From the IMG/VR virus record IMGVR_UViG_3300050175_000044, positions 1-24,813 of that record: DNA of 24,813 nucleotides. One strand, written 5' to 3'. The notes beneath the pieces were generated by a model. That model was not told where the DNA came from. It worked only from the letters and a program-made list of their open reading frames with translations, and searched no databases. Below, one piece after another: positions 1-7,569 of the stretch. The position numbers were made by a program, and so were the translations under genes. Position 1 is the first letter of the stretch, and every line of letters starts with the position of its first letter. The stretch comes from a virus.

Positions 1-70
1 GCTGTTGAGCAAGGTGCCGTACAATGTTTTCAAACGTCTGGATATAGACGTTACTAATTGAAATTGCCAT
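1..70 (-). CDS. Major capsid protein, N-terminus (partial)
   Basis: Only the first 23 codons lie in the window. They read MAISISNVYIQTFENIVRHL and continue past the left edge. A strong ribosome site, AAGGAG, sits 8 nt upstream of the ATG. The protein would be the head shell subunit. The call rests mainly on order, since it directly follows the scaffold gene in a terminase-portal-scaffold cassette, and on the N-terminus, which resembles podovirus coat proteins whose early residues describe a strand followed by a Q-rich helix. The rest of the gene is needed to confirm it. Confidence 0.7.
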   Translation of the reverse strand, partial: MAISISNVYIQTFENIVRHLAQQ

Positions 71-235
71 CGGGGCATCTCCTTGAAAGTTAATCCGTTA
101 ACCTTCGTCGTAGCTACCCCGTGGCATCACAGGACTTACTGACTTGTACTGTTTGCCGCCAGTACCCAGCGGTTTTGCGCAGACCAATATCCTTATTGGC
201 TGACTGCTATAGGTGAACTATAGGATATAAACTCC
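71..235. other. Scaffold-capsid spacer with small hairpin
   Basis: This 165-nt gap is longer than the other gaps of the operon. It contains a perfect 6-bp inverted repeat, CCAATA-TCCT-TATTGG (184-199), and a duplicated CTATAGG word (207-225). No T-tract follows the stem on the minus strand, so it is not a standard terminator. It may set the mRNA stability or processing that gives capsid its own expression level; that is inference. Confidence 0.35.
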
Positions 236-1192
236 CTACATATCAAGTGCGCCACCAGCTCGCAGATCATCAATTGACTGTTTGCTATCCGGATTGGCCT
301 GTTTCATCAGTGTAACGACCTTTTTCACCGCGTCAGCATGGCCAGGATCGCTGGCATTCCAATAAGCATGTTCACGGTTGCCCATGATTTCATTTACTTG
401 CGCTTTGGCTTCATCAGGAGCAATCACGCCTGTTTTGGCAATGCTGCCAATTAAATCATTACTGCCTTCACTGCCAAACTGATCCGCAATCTTGGCCAGA
501 CCACGGATTACACCAGGGGGTAAACCATCAATGCTAGCAATGTCATCACCTAAAAAGGCTTGCCGCACCCGGTCTGCTTTCTGCATATTCTCATCAAAGG
601 TTAGCCCCCACTCACCTTTTAATGATTGCATTTGTTCCTGATAGCCAGATTTTTGTTTTAAGATATCTTGTAGCTGACCTTCATTATAATCTTTCAATAC
701 GCCTTCAAATTGTTTTTGACTCAAGCCATATTTATGCGCAATCGGCGCAAAGGCCTTCAATGCATCTTCATCCACGGGTATGCCTTCCGGCACGTCGATT
801 TCCGGTAAACGATAATCATCTGCTTTTTCCGGCTGACCCAGTTGCCGATATAACGTCTGCATCGCATCCGCATCGTCATCCTTTGGCCGGATCATCAGGT
901 CTGGCACTTTGGTAATCAGTTTGTCATAGAATTCCTGTTGCTGTTCCGCACCCGCATCCTCGCCAGGAATGCGAATGCTTTGCCCCAAGAATGACCGCAT
1001 GTTTTCCACTTGGCCCCAAAACTTCTCCGGCGTGTCGCTGTTCTTAACTTCATCCCAGCCGCGAATATTTTCCGGGATGGCCGCTTGCCATTCCGGGACA
1101 TCCGTATTCTGTGTTTGCGTCCCTTCATCCGAACCGGAACCACCTTCACCCTCACCTGCTTCATCCATGAATTTATATTTCAACCTAAACAT
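236..1192 (-). CDS. Putative capsid scaffolding protein
   Basis: This 318-aa protein has an acidic, low-complexity N-terminus (Glu/Gly/Ser/Asp-rich, residues 10-30), a charged helical body rich in Gln, Lys and Asp, and a region around 115-165 with the LPEIDVPEGIPVDEDALKAF pattern seen in podovirus scaffold proteins. Scaffold proteins fill the prohead interior, guide shell assembly and leave before packaging. Position supports this: it lies between the portal/Bbp19-like genes and capsid. The start at 1192 is preferred over an internal Met because AAGGAG, overlapping the stop of the upstream gene, lies 8 nt before it. The gap to the previous stop is only 5 nt, so translation is probably coupled. 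Confidence 0.75.
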   Translation of the reverse strand: MFRLKYKFMDEAGEGEGGSGSDEGTQTQNTDVPEWQAAIPENIRGWDEVKNSDTPEKFWGQVENMRSFLGQSIRIPGEDAGAEQQQEFYDKLITKVPDLMIRPKDDDADAMQTLYRQLGQPEKADDYRLPEIDVPEGIPVDEDALKAFAPIAHKYGLSQKQFEGVLKDYNEGQLQDILKQKSGYQEQMQSLKGEWGLTFDENMQKADRVRQAFLGDDIASIDGLPPGVIRGLAKIADQFGSEGSNDLIGSIAKTGVIAPDEAKAQVNEIMGNREHAYWNASDPGHADAVKKVVTLMKQANPDSKQSIDDLRAGGALDM

Positions 1193-1197
1193 TTAAG

Positions 1198-1395
1198 TTA
1201 CTCCTTGGTTGCTAAATCTAGTATTGTTTGCGCTAACATGCGCTGCCCATCCTGAAAAGCTGTTGCATACGGGTCGCCAGGAACATGGCTTTGCCGTGTT
1301 GCATAATATTCCAAATCCTTACGGATAAATTGACCGGCTGGCATGGCCATCACGGTTTGCCAGGAATGACTTAATTTATCAATCGCCTCACTCAT
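1198..1395 (-). CDS. Bbp19-like small phage structural-cassette protein
   Basis: This 65-aa protein has a C-terminal half reading FIRKDLEYYA...VPGDPYATAFQDGQR. That matches the pattern of Bbp19-like phage domains (named from Bordetella phage BPP-1), which sit beside portal genes in podoviruses: a helix, a PGDPY turn, then AFxxGQR. Its molecular role is not known. It overlaps the portal stop by 4 nt (ATGA), implying coupled translation with portal, and its own stop codon lies inside the scaffold ribosome site. Confidence 0.65.
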   Translation of the reverse strand: MSEAIDKLSHSWQTVMAMPAGQFIRKDLEYYATRQSHVPGDPYATAFQDGQRMLAQTILDLATKE

Positions 1396-3044
1396 TGTGT
1401 CATCGGGATAACTTCCGCCTCCGTCTGCATTTTGTCAGCGGCTGCGCCTTGCTGCATTGACTTGGTAATACTCTCAGCGGCGGCCAATTGTTGAGCTTGT
1501 TCTTGTTGTGCCTGTCTATCTGCGCGGATTTTTTTAACATCATCCTCGCTACGCAGCATATCCATGGGAACACCAAGCCGATCCGCTTTGATTTGTACAG
1601 CTTTATCCCAATTAATCAAATCCAATACTTCGGGATTGATAGCCGCAATCTGTCCTAATGAGGCTTCAAGCCTATCCATGGCCATTACATCATGCAGTTT
1701 CTGACTCCTGGCTAATGGGCCAAGATATTCCACCTCCATTTCAGCATTTGAGTCGGCTACTTGTTGTGGTGGTTGTGGGAGCTTGCCCGCGCGAAATAAC
1801 AAAAAGAAAGATCGGTTAATCAATGGATCAAGGAAATCAGATTGAATACGGCCTAGCGCTGGCCCAAGTAACCGTTGCATCAATTCCATCCTGGCATTAA
1901 CTTCCGTGGCTGTCATAGCTGGGCTGTCTTTCAATTCCAGTTGATCAACATAGAATGACTGGCGGATAGTGCGAATAAGTTGATCGCGTTGTAACTGACT
2001 TACATCAAATTGCGCGCCACTTATAAACGGTCGAATACCATCAATGTTCCTGACAACAGTCATACCTGCGGGCTGCAAATCCAGATCGCCAACCAAGCCG
2101 CGTTGTTGTACCAAAGTCGGCGGATCAACAACTTTCTCAGCGGATTTAATAATTAATTCGACTAGCTGATTCAGCGTCAAAATATCTGACAGTACATTAA
2201 TAGCTGGGGAATAACCAAACTTGGAACCGGCAGCACGACCCCAACGAATAACATACGCGGGCATTTCATAATAACCGCTAGGGGCTGATGTAAGTTCCGT
2301 AGCATCCTTGATTAATACATAACGTTCTTCAAACGGTCTAGCTTCCGGCTTTAAGGGTTTGCTGGTATCTGCCCTGCGATTTTCCATTCTGAGGCGGATA
2401 GCATGAATTACATTATGCGGCGTTTGTGCGGTCTGTGATCCTTGCGCTTGCTTTTTAATATAATCAGGGCAAGTGTCAGGCCATTTGTCAGCAACCTGTA
2501 AAGCCGTGTATTTCTTTTCTCGATAAATACCAATCGGCATTCCATCGAAATCTTCTTCAAAATAAATTTCACGGGTCATTGCTGCACGGAATTGAAAATC
2601 ATCATCTGCTGTTTCATGCAATAAAACAGCCGTGCCGTAACTAACTAAATCAAGATAGGATTCGCTGACTTCCAGGTTAAAATTACTTTGCTGCAAAGCA
2701 TACCAAATACGCATTTCACACTCTTGTAACCATGCTGCTGCTGCCTGATCTTCATTCAAATCATCTTCCTGAAATCGCAAGGAAAACCATTTGCTAGACG
2801 GCATAGTTAAATTTGCATGAATGCTACTGGCCAGGGAGGTAGCAGCATTAACTGCCGTGGAATCAAAAATCTCACGTCTGCGCCAGTTAATCGCATTTTC
2901 GTCATCGTAATCAGTTTGGAAAAATCTGCCGCGTCCAGGCACGACAAAGCGGCTGATGATTTCCATCATATTATCCAGATTGCGCCGTTCACTCTCTAGA
3001 GAACGAAAACGACCTACAATCCATTCCGGGCTTTTCTGTGCCAT
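1392..3044 (-). CDS. Portal protein (T7-type head-to-tail connector)
   Basis: This 550-aa protein is in the usual size range for T7 gp8-like connectors (Head-tail_con family). Residues 12-40 hold an ERRNLDNMMEIISRFVVPGR segment, and residues 55-91 the family signature with REIFDSTAVNAATSLASSIH and a PSSKWF turn. The last 50 residues are Gln/Ala-rich and probably coil. Twelve copies would form the ring at one capsid vertex through which DNA enters and to which the short tail attaches. The ribosome site AAGGAG is 8 nt before the ATG. Terminase upstream and scaffold/capsid downstream fix the call and place the phage among podoviruses. Confidence 0.93.
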   Translation of the reverse strand: MAQKSPEWIVGRFRSLESERRNLDNMMEIISRFVVPGRGRFFQTDYDDENAINWRRREIFDSTAVNAATSLASSIHANLTMPSSKWFSLRFQEDDLNEDQAAAAWLQECEMRIWYALQQSNFNLEVSESYLDLVSYGTAVLLHETADDDFQFRAAMTREIYFEEDFDGMPIGIYREKKYTALQVADKWPDTCPDYIKKQAQGSQTAQTPHNVIHAIRLRMENRRADTSKPLKPEARPFEERYVLIKDATELTSAPSGYYEMPAYVIRWGRAAGSKFGYSPAINVLSDILTLNQLVELIIKSAEKVVDPPTLVQQRGLVGDLDLQPAGMTVVRNIDGIRPFISGAQFDVSQLQRDQLIRTIRQSFYVDQLELKDSPAMTATEVNARMELMQRLLGPALGRIQSDFLDPLINRSFFLLFRAGKLPQPPQQVADSNAEMEVEYLGPLARSQKLHDVMAMDRLEASLGQIAAINPEVLDLINWDKAVQIKADRLGVPMDMLRSEDDVKKIRADRQAQQEQAQQLAAAESITKSMQQGAAADKMQTEAEVIPMTQ

Positions 3045-3069
3045 AGCGCACGCTCCTTGTGCGGTAAAT

Positions 3070-3297
3070 TTAAGTATTCAGCATATAATGCTTAATTTCT
3101 TGTATAGCAGATTCCATAATCATATCGAATTGCGACTTCAAAACATCACGCGGCAATACCTCACGTTTATGATATTCATTAATCTCTGTTTTAATTTCGA
3201 TATTTAATTCAATTAAATCATTATTGAATGGCTCAACAAATTGTTCTGGTTTAATACTGACGATAATATGATTTATTTGTTTATGTTGATTTTCCAT
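3070..3297 (-). CDS. Hypothetical small acidic protein between TerL and portal
   Basis: This 75-aa protein begins MENQHKQINHIIVSIKPEQF. It is mostly charged and predicted helical, with no membrane segment and no cysteines. I do not recognise a family. It is likely real: TAAGGAC lies about 8 nt before the ATG, it sits snugly between terL (17 nt) and portal (25 nt), and it is co-oriented. Its A+T content is visibly higher than that of its neighbours, which hints at a later insertion into the packaging operon. Confidence 0.7.
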   Translation of the reverse strand: MENQHKQINHIIVSIKPEQFVEPFNNDLIELNIEIKTEINEYHKREVLPRDVLKSQFDMIMESAIQEIKHYMLNT

Positions 3298-3314
3298 TAT
3301 TCACGTCCTTATGT

Positions 3315-4703
3315 TTAATGTTTTATACTGCTTTTCACTCGCGGCTTTCTAAAATGTTCAATCTCACTTACACCTGTCCAACCAACCGCCAGGACACGAA
3401 ACGCATCCGCGCCATGGCTGGCCCAGTTATGTGTAGGCGCATCACGGAACCGCTTAAATTTATCGTCCCATTGTCTTTCATAGCCCATTAATACCTCAAT
3501 CCCGTATTCCGCCTGACTACTATCAAAAGTGCAAGTTGGTATTAAAGCGCGCACGGCTTCAATACCATCATCACGGGATAACTTCGGAACTACAATAAAA
3601 TCTATACCGTGCTCCATGGCCAGCTCAAGCCGGGTTACGCCAGTGCCGTAATCCCTCACGGTAATATCATGCGGAGCTAAATGTTCAATGTAATTATAGG
3701 GCTTACTCAGCACATAGCGAACATGCTCAGTTAGTGGGATATTCCTTTCCTCATAATACTCAATAATGCGGGGGCTACCACCAATGTTCTGCACAAACCA
3801 AATGCTTGTTGCATCACTGATGCCTAAGTCCCATGCGGTAATTACTGGATACCGTGGATCATAGGGATAGTGACCGATACTGGAAGGATGGCGCGCGCGT
3901 AAGGCCTCAATTAAATCACCGTAGTAACTGCCCATCACGCCAGCGTCAAAGGAATTATAAAATTCCTGTCTTACCATTTCCGGCGGCATACCGGCATCAA
4001 TCTCGGCTTGAATATCCTTTTGCGTGATAACCGGGCTGCCATCTTCCCGCTTGCTTTCTTCCACATTAATGTTGGAATAGAACCAATCGTTATTGCCTTT
4101 CTCGACTTCTTTTTTTGCGATTTTATAAAGCTCATAGCCATGGTTATGGCCGCGCGGTGTATAGATGAATATGGCCCAGCCCTGATTTTCCACAAGAATT
4201 GGTCTGAAGTAATGCCATGCTTGCGGGTCTTGCAAGGAAAATTCCGAGAATACAATTCCCCGTGGATTTGTCCCCATCCATGAATCATACGCATCACTGC
4301 CCCCTAACTGAATTGTAGAACCGTTGATCAGCTCCACCAGCATTTCAGAGTTGTATTTCTTGCGGATAATTTCTTGCGGGATATGGTCAATAAAGCGCAT
4401 TCCATCCGCGCCAATACCGTGCCAGATAATTTTGCGGGCCTGCGTTTGTTCCGGCAACATATAGAGATAGTTGCCAACTTCTTCCATGCCCTTAGCCGTG
4501 ACTAGATTGATACTGGTTTTATCTTTACCAGCGCGGCGATGCCAAACCAACAAAAAACGTTTTGAGGGATTTTGTTCTATTCCAAACTGATGCGGAAACG
4601 CTGCTTGCCATAGCGGCAATTGATATTCGCGCGGCGAATACATATAAGGCAGAACAACACTATCCGCCTCATCTTGCCAATCATCAAGTAGGGTCTGATC
4701 CAT
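3315..4703 (-). CDS. terL: Terminase large subunit
   Basis: This 462-aa protein is the motor that pumps DNA into the prohead and cuts it. The ATPase half holds Walker A (WHRRAGKDKTS, about residues 54-63), Walker B (GIVFSEFSLQ, about 149-158) and a YTPRG coupling motif near 181. The RNase H-like nuclease half starts with AWDLGISDATS (about 290-300), giving two acidic metal ligands, and continues with an APHD motif. I chose the ATG at 4703 because GGAAGG lies just upstream. A TTG at 4727 would add eight residues but has no ribosome site. It overlaps the small-subunit gene by 20 nt. Confidence 0.95.
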   Translation of the reverse strand: MDQTLLDDWQDEADSVVLPYMYSPREYQLPLWQAAFPHQFGIEQNPSKRFLLVWHRRAGKDKTSINLVTAKGMEEVGNYLYMLPEQTQARKIIWHGIGADGMRFIDHIPQEIIRKKYNSEMLVELINGSTIQLGGSDAYDSWMGTNPRGIVFSEFSLQDPQAWHYFRPILVENQGWAIFIYTPRGHNHGYELYKIAKKEVEKGNNDWFYSNINVEESKREDGSPVITQKDIQAEIDAGMPPEMVRQEFYNSFDAGVMGSYYGDLIEALRARHPSSIGHYPYDPRYPVITAWDLGISDATSIWFVQNIGGSPRIIEYYEERNIPLTEHVRYVLSKPYNYIEHLAPHDITVRDYGTGVTRLELAMEHGIDFIVVPKLSRDDGIEAVRALIPTCTFDSSQAEYGIEVLMGYERQWDDKFKRFRDAPTHNWASHGADAFRVLAVGWTGVSEIEHFRKPRVKSSIKH

Positions 4704-5262
4704 TATTACCTTCCGTGGTAACTTCAATAACGGGCTTCACTGCCACTGGTGGAGTATCGAATTCAAGAATCACTTTCGGCGCACGCTCGCGCTTGTTGTC
4801 CCTGTCCATGTTCTTGATATTCACAAGCATCTGCAAGGCCTTGAGTTTGTCATGTCCTTTTAAGGTGTAGTTAATCCCATCCATGCCTTCCGTGATCTGA
4901 TATTCCTTAATCGCTGCCCTGGCATGGGCTGGGATTTCAGTCAGATTCTTCGGCACACCGTCAGGATGAAAAGCATCCAGGGGGTCAAAAAAAGCAGTTG
5001 CGGCAATCTCAGCCAGGATACGTTCCTCACGAATATCCAGTTTTTTTCGTAGTTGCATCCGGTAGAATTCAACGCGCTCGACAATTCTCTCCTGGCCGGA
5101 CAATTTTAAGGCTTCCCGGCGCATATTCGGATCGGTGCCTAATTCTCGGTAGCTCGCGCCCTTCCAGGCCTTGAGCAAATCGTTTTCCAGGGCCAGGAGG
5201 CGGCAAAATGTTTCCTCCTGGTCAGTAACGGTATATTCAAATTCGATTAATTCAGAATCCAT
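4684..5262 (-). CDS. terS: Terminase small subunit (DNA recognition)
   Basis: This 192-aa protein is predicted to bind the pac/cos site and hand DNA to the large subunit. Residues 10-60 look like the degenerate helix-turn-helix of this class (TDQEETFCRLLAL...RREALKLSG), followed by helices with AEIAATAFFDPLDAF (about 84-98). A C-terminal KLKALQMLVNIKNM segment resembles the DKLKALELLGKHLGM block of Terminase_2-type small subunits. It directly precedes terL and overlaps it. Its start lies inside the end of the upstream wHTH gene (16-nt overlap). Confidence 0.85.
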   Translation of the reverse strand: MDSELIEFEYTVTDQEETFCRLLALENDLLKAWKGASYRELGTDPNMRREALKLSGQERIVERVEFYRMQLRKKLDIREERILAEIAATAFFDPLDAFHPDGVPKNLTEIPAHARAAIKEYQITEGMDGINYTLKGHDKLKALQMLVNIKNMDRDNKRERAPKVILEFDTPPVAVKPVIEVTTEGNNGSDPT

Positions 5263-5525
5263 TCCTGGCCTGCTTGGGTAGTGGCAATCGTCATGACCTT
5301 GAGCCGGTTGTTTGCTGTCATCTGGTTGACATCCAACAAGCCCATATCTTTAAGCTCTCGTACAATTTTGAGCGTAATTTCTTTATTCAGACGTAAGCGG
5401 CGATAGATATCGCGCACCGTAACAGGCCTGTCCTGGCCATGCTCATAACGTGCAACGGCTTCCAGGATAGCAACCTGCAAAGGATTTAATGATAGGGGAA
5501 TTGTAAGCGCTGACGCTTCCTGCAT
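5247..5525 (-). CDS. Winged-helix DNA-binding protein heading the head operon
   Basis: This 92-aa protein has a winged-helix/MarR-like pattern across most of its length: LNPLQVAILEAVARYE (helix 1), VTVRDIYRRLRLNKEITLKIVRELKDMGLL (turn and recognition helix), then a wing ending TTQAGQEWI. It is the first gene of the terminase operon and overlaps terS. It may regulate the late operon through the direct repeats just upstream, or act as a terminase accessory; both are inference. The ribosome site before this ATG is weak (CCGGAACCG), so an internal start is possible. Confidence 0.65.
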   Translation of the reverse strand: MQEASALTIPLSLNPLQVAILEAVARYEHGQDRPVTVRDIYRRLRLNKEITLKIVRELKDMGLLDVNQMTANNRLKVMTIATTQAGQEWILN

Positions 5526-5585
5526 CGGTTCCGGTATCCATACCGTTAAGAATTAAACTTAGTCTAGCACAAATGCTGACGTGGT

Positions 5586-5623
5586 GATTGTCAACCTTAT
5601 CTGCTAAGATTGTCAACCTTATC
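5586..5623. promoter_or_regulatory. Two 16-bp direct repeats, 22 bp apart (late operon control)
   Basis: GATTGTCAACCTTATC occurs exactly at 5586-5601 and again at 5608-5623. On the minus strand each copy contains a perfect -35 word, TTGACA, facing the terminase operon. No good -10 lies 16-18 bp downstream of either copy, so an activator-dependent promoter, or a repressor covering it, is plausible. The 22-bp phase places both copies on the same face of the helix. Confidence 0.6.
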
Positions 5624-5634
5624 GAATTTTAACC

Positions 5635-5683
5635 AGGAGGTGTGCCATGACGATGTAAATTACATAGGAGTAAATCGTCATGG
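5635..5683 (+). promoter_or_regulatory. Leader peptide MTM* and start-codon-sequestering hairpin
   Basis: A perfect AGGAGG (5635-5640) precedes ATG-ACG-ATG-TAA (5647-5658), a three-codon reading frame. CCATGACGAT (5645-5654) is exactly complementary to ATCGTCATGG (5674-5683), which contains the start codon (5680-5682) of the next gene. The loop holds that gene's own ribosome site, TAGGAG, and an inner near-palindrome, ATGTAAATTACAT. In the mRNA the true start would be paired unless ribosomes on the leader open the stem. This looks like translational coupling or attenuation. Confidence 0.6.
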
Positions 5684-5862
5684 CCCGTGGAAAAGATGGC
5701 GGCGCGCCGAAAGGTGGCAAGAAAAACCGCAAACACGGACGCAACAAAAAATGGTGTACATTGTATGAAAAGCTGGGAACACGGCAAAAGAATAAAGCCA
5801 AACGCCTAGCTCGCCATTTACTGCGTCATCCCTTCGATAAACAAGCGCGTAAAGCGCAATAA
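5680..5862 (+). CDS. Small, very basic phage protein
   Basis: This 60-aa protein has about one third Lys/Arg: MARGKDGGAPKGGKKNRKHG at the start, then GRNKKWC, GTRQKNKAKRLARHL and HPFDKQA. Small proteins of this pattern (KNRKxGRN...C...NKxxRLxRHL) recur in tailed phages; their function is not established, and nucleic-acid binding is likely from the charge. It is alone on the plus strand between two leftward operons. It has a leader peptide and hairpin in front (5635-5683) and a strong terminator 3 nt behind, so it is an independent transcription unit. Confidence 0.8.
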   Translation: MARGKDGGAPKGGKKNRKHGRNKKWCTLYEKLGTRQKNKAKRLARHLLRHPFDKQARKAQ

Positions 5863-5865
5863 ACC

Positions 5866-5892
5866 AAGGCCCGCTATTTGCGGGCCTTTTTC
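5866..5892. terminator. Intrinsic terminator between convergent genes
   Basis: AAGGCCCGC (5866-5874) pairs perfectly with GCGGGCCTT (5880-5888) across TATTT. The stem is followed by a T-run on the plus strand, so it ends the 5680 transcript. The last codons of the leftward gene ending at 5874 lie inside the same stem. On that strand the downstream tract is weaker (GGTTTATT). Confidence 0.85.
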
Positions 5893-6086
5893 TTACTTTT
5901 CTCCAAAAATTTAATATCCGGTTCCTCACCATTCAAGGCGGCATATTCCAACTCTACCCGTAGTGAGCCAATAATTTTACCAGCGACATTGGTTAGCATC
6001 TTGGCTTGATCAGCATCTACTTTATTGGCTTTCACATTGTCATACATGGTTGCCAGTTCATCACGTAGGGCTTCAATATCTTTCAT
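5874..6086 (-). CDS. Hypothetical phage protein, helical
   Basis: This 70-aa protein has the pattern KDIEALRDELATMYDNVKAN, then AKMLTNVAGKIIGSLRVELEYA, and ends in a Lys-rich tail. This resembles small helical proteins often found beside zinc-ribbon or HNH proteins in phages. No function is assigned. It overlaps the stop of the upstream gene by 4 nt (ATGA), so it depends on coupled translation; no separate ribosome site is evident. Its end runs into the terminator stem. Confidence 0.75.
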   Translation of the reverse strand: MKDIEALRDELATMYDNVKANKVDADQAKMLTNVAGKIIGSLRVELEYAALNGEEPDIKFLEKSKKKARK

Positions 6087-6523
6087 TCTTCATTCCCAAA
6101 TAAATAGCGTTGTAATTTAATATGTAAGCGGGTCGCTTCAATCAGTTCATCTGGCACGACTGTTTCCTTATCCAGTCCCAGCCGGTTACGCACATAGCCA
6201 TCTGACAAATCTTCCCGGTAACGATCTGTGCAAGCCTTTTGATTCTCGCGCTGACGTTCCCGGTATTCCAGCACTCTATCCGGATTCTTTTCGCGCCACT
6301 GGTTGTTATATACTCGCTTGCGCTCGGCCTGTTCCGGATCACCATGGACACGCGCATTATTTTCAGCATAGAAACACGCCTTGCATTTCTTGCGGCGTAA
6401 TATGCGGCCTGTCTTGCCTTTATACTTCGGGAATTGTGTATAGTGTTTTTCAGCATGGCACTTGCTGCATTCCCTGACAACTGGGCCGCGCTCGGCATTA
6501 CTGAAATCATATTCATCTTTCAT
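6083..6523 (-). CDS. Zinc-ribbon protein related to phage HNH recognition modules
   Basis: This 146-aa protein has a four-cysteine ribbon, CSKCHAEKHYTQF...KCKACFYAEN (about residues 19-52). The long basic helix that follows (Arg/Lys/Glu with WREKNPDRVLEYRERQRENQ) is the arrangement seen at the DNA-recognition end of many phage HNH endonucleases. No H-N-H catalytic core is visible, so it may bind DNA or RNA without cutting. I chose the Met at 6523. A longer frame (to 6637) would run back through the terminator of the upstream gene and has no ribosome site. The chosen start also lacks a clear one. Confidence 0.6.
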   Translation of the reverse strand: MKDEYDFSNAERGPVVRECSKCHAEKHYTQFPKYKGKTGRILRRKKCKACFYAENNARVHGDPEQAERKRVYNNQWREKNPDRVLEYRERQRENQKACTDRYREDLSDGYVRNRLGLDKETVVPDELIEATRLHIKLQRYLFGNEE

Positions 6524-6524
6524 A

Positions 6525-6550
6525 ATAAAAAAGGCCAGCTTGCGCTGGCC
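6525..6550 (-). terminator. Terminator of the outer-membrane protein gene
   Basis: On the minus strand GGCCAGC-GCAA-GCTGGCC is followed by TTTTTT. This is a 7-bp GC-rich stem with a GNRA tetraloop and a U-tract, 7 nt past the stop at 6558. It isolates the beta-barrel gene from the next leftward genes. Confidence 0.9.
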
Positions 6551-6557
6551 ATAATGG

Positions 6558-7190
6558 TTAGAAGTGGAACCGTGCGCCAAGTGCAAAAGCGCTCGGCTCA
6601 AAATCTTCATCCGTTCCCTCAAAATCCAAGCCAACATTATACAGCTTGTAATCCAAGAAAAACTCTAAATCGCCTGAGCTATCCACGGCATAGGCCAGAC
6701 CTAAACCCAGGCCAAAGCCGATACCGGAATCACTGCTGCTGCCAGAAATAGAGAAGCCGGTTTCATCAGCCAATGTAGCGCTGATTTCACGATCCGCATA
6801 CGCCAGACCACCACGGATAGAACCGCTAAACCGATCAGTAAAGTTCTTTTTGCCTACTGCCCAAACCGTAAAGGTAGATGCCTCATACTCATAGGACTCA
6901 GAAATAAATGCGCCACCACCCAAGTCAGTGTAGTGACTGCCATTTACATTGCTCATAAGCAAGTATTCCAGCTCAACATCAAGATGCTGATTCGGCGTAT
7001 GGAACCCGAAAATAAAACTGGTACCGCCAGTATCTTCATCCTGAATTGCCTTGTCACCAAACAGTGACACATTGATATTTGAATCAAGATTCATATCAAT
7101 GGCATTGTATGCAATACCGGCATAGTAGTTACTTGCTTGTACGGATGTAGCAAACATAAGTGCTGCGATAATTGTTACTATTTTATGCAT
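6558..7190 (-). CDS. Outer-membrane beta-barrel protein (phage moron)
   Basis: This 210-aa protein starts with a clear Sec signal peptide, MHKIVTIIAALMFATSVQA, cut before SNYYAG. Alternating polar/hydrophobic strands follow, with Gly- and aromatic-rich turns, and the chain ends in Phe (ARFHF), the C-terminal signature for BAM-mediated insertion. The size suits an eight-stranded barrel of the OMP_b-brl/Ail-Lom type. Phages carry such proteins to change the lysogen surface (adhesion, serum resistance, or receptor masking); which applies here is unknown. The ribosome site GAGGTAAAGAGACC resembles the shared word used elsewhere in the window. It has its own terminator. Confidence 0.85.
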   Translation of the reverse strand: MHKIVTIIAALMFATSVQASNYYAGIAYNAIDMNLDSNINVSLFGDKAIQDEDTGGTSFIFGFHTPNQHLDVELEYLLMSNVNGSHYTDLGGGAFISESYEYEASTFTVWAVGKKNFTDRFSGSIRGGLAYADREISATLADETGFSISGSSSDSGIGFGLGLGLAYAVDSSGDLEFFLDYKLYNVGLDFEGTDEDFEPSAFALGARFHF

Positions 7191-7221
7191 TGGTCTCTTT
7201 ACCTCGTCGTTGAAAAACTGT

Positions 7222-7569
7222 TTATCTTACGCCATAAGCCGATTTAGTCATTTCAAATATATGCTTCCATGACCATTGATCCATTACCAATTGTCTAAAA
7301 TCGCGGTCTTCCAGAACAAAAGTTTCGCCAACTTCCATTTCAACCATCTTGATAACGCTATCGTAATCATCAGTATGGCTTTCCGGCACTGATGGCATAG
7401 TCAAATCCGGAATCTTCCCCTTACTTAGAAGGTCATAGCCTTCTTCAAACTTGACCGTTAATGTTTCCAGATAATTATCCATAATCTTTTTATATTCATC
7501 TTCATGCTGCTTACGATTATTTTTCAATGCTGCAAGCAATTCATTTTTATCCACTGTTACGTCTTTCAT
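7222..7569 (-). CDS. Hypothetical phage cytosolic protein
   Basis: This 115-aa protein has an N-terminal helix (VDKNELLAALKNNRKQHEDE YKKIMDNY), then acidic segments and a Trp-rich end, VMDQWSWKHIFEMTKSAYG. The combination DYDSVIKMVEMEVGETFVLE followed by QLVMDQWSWK is a pattern I associate with phage proteins of unknown function. GGAGAGGG lies about 6 nt before the ATG. Its start overlaps the end of the upstream membrane protein gene by 23 nt. Confidence 0.75.
   Translation of the reverse strand: MKDVTVDKNELLAALKNNRKQHEDEYKKIMDNYLETLTVKFEEGYDLLSKGKIPDLTMPSVPESHTDDYDSVIKMVEMEVGETFVLEDRDFRQLVMDQWSWKHIFEMTKSAYGVR

Noticed and set aside
200-225. CACCTATAG on the minus strand, reminiscent of a T7-type promoter core
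   Set aside because: The match is short, no phage RNA polymerase gene is seen, and no second copy occurs before other late genes.
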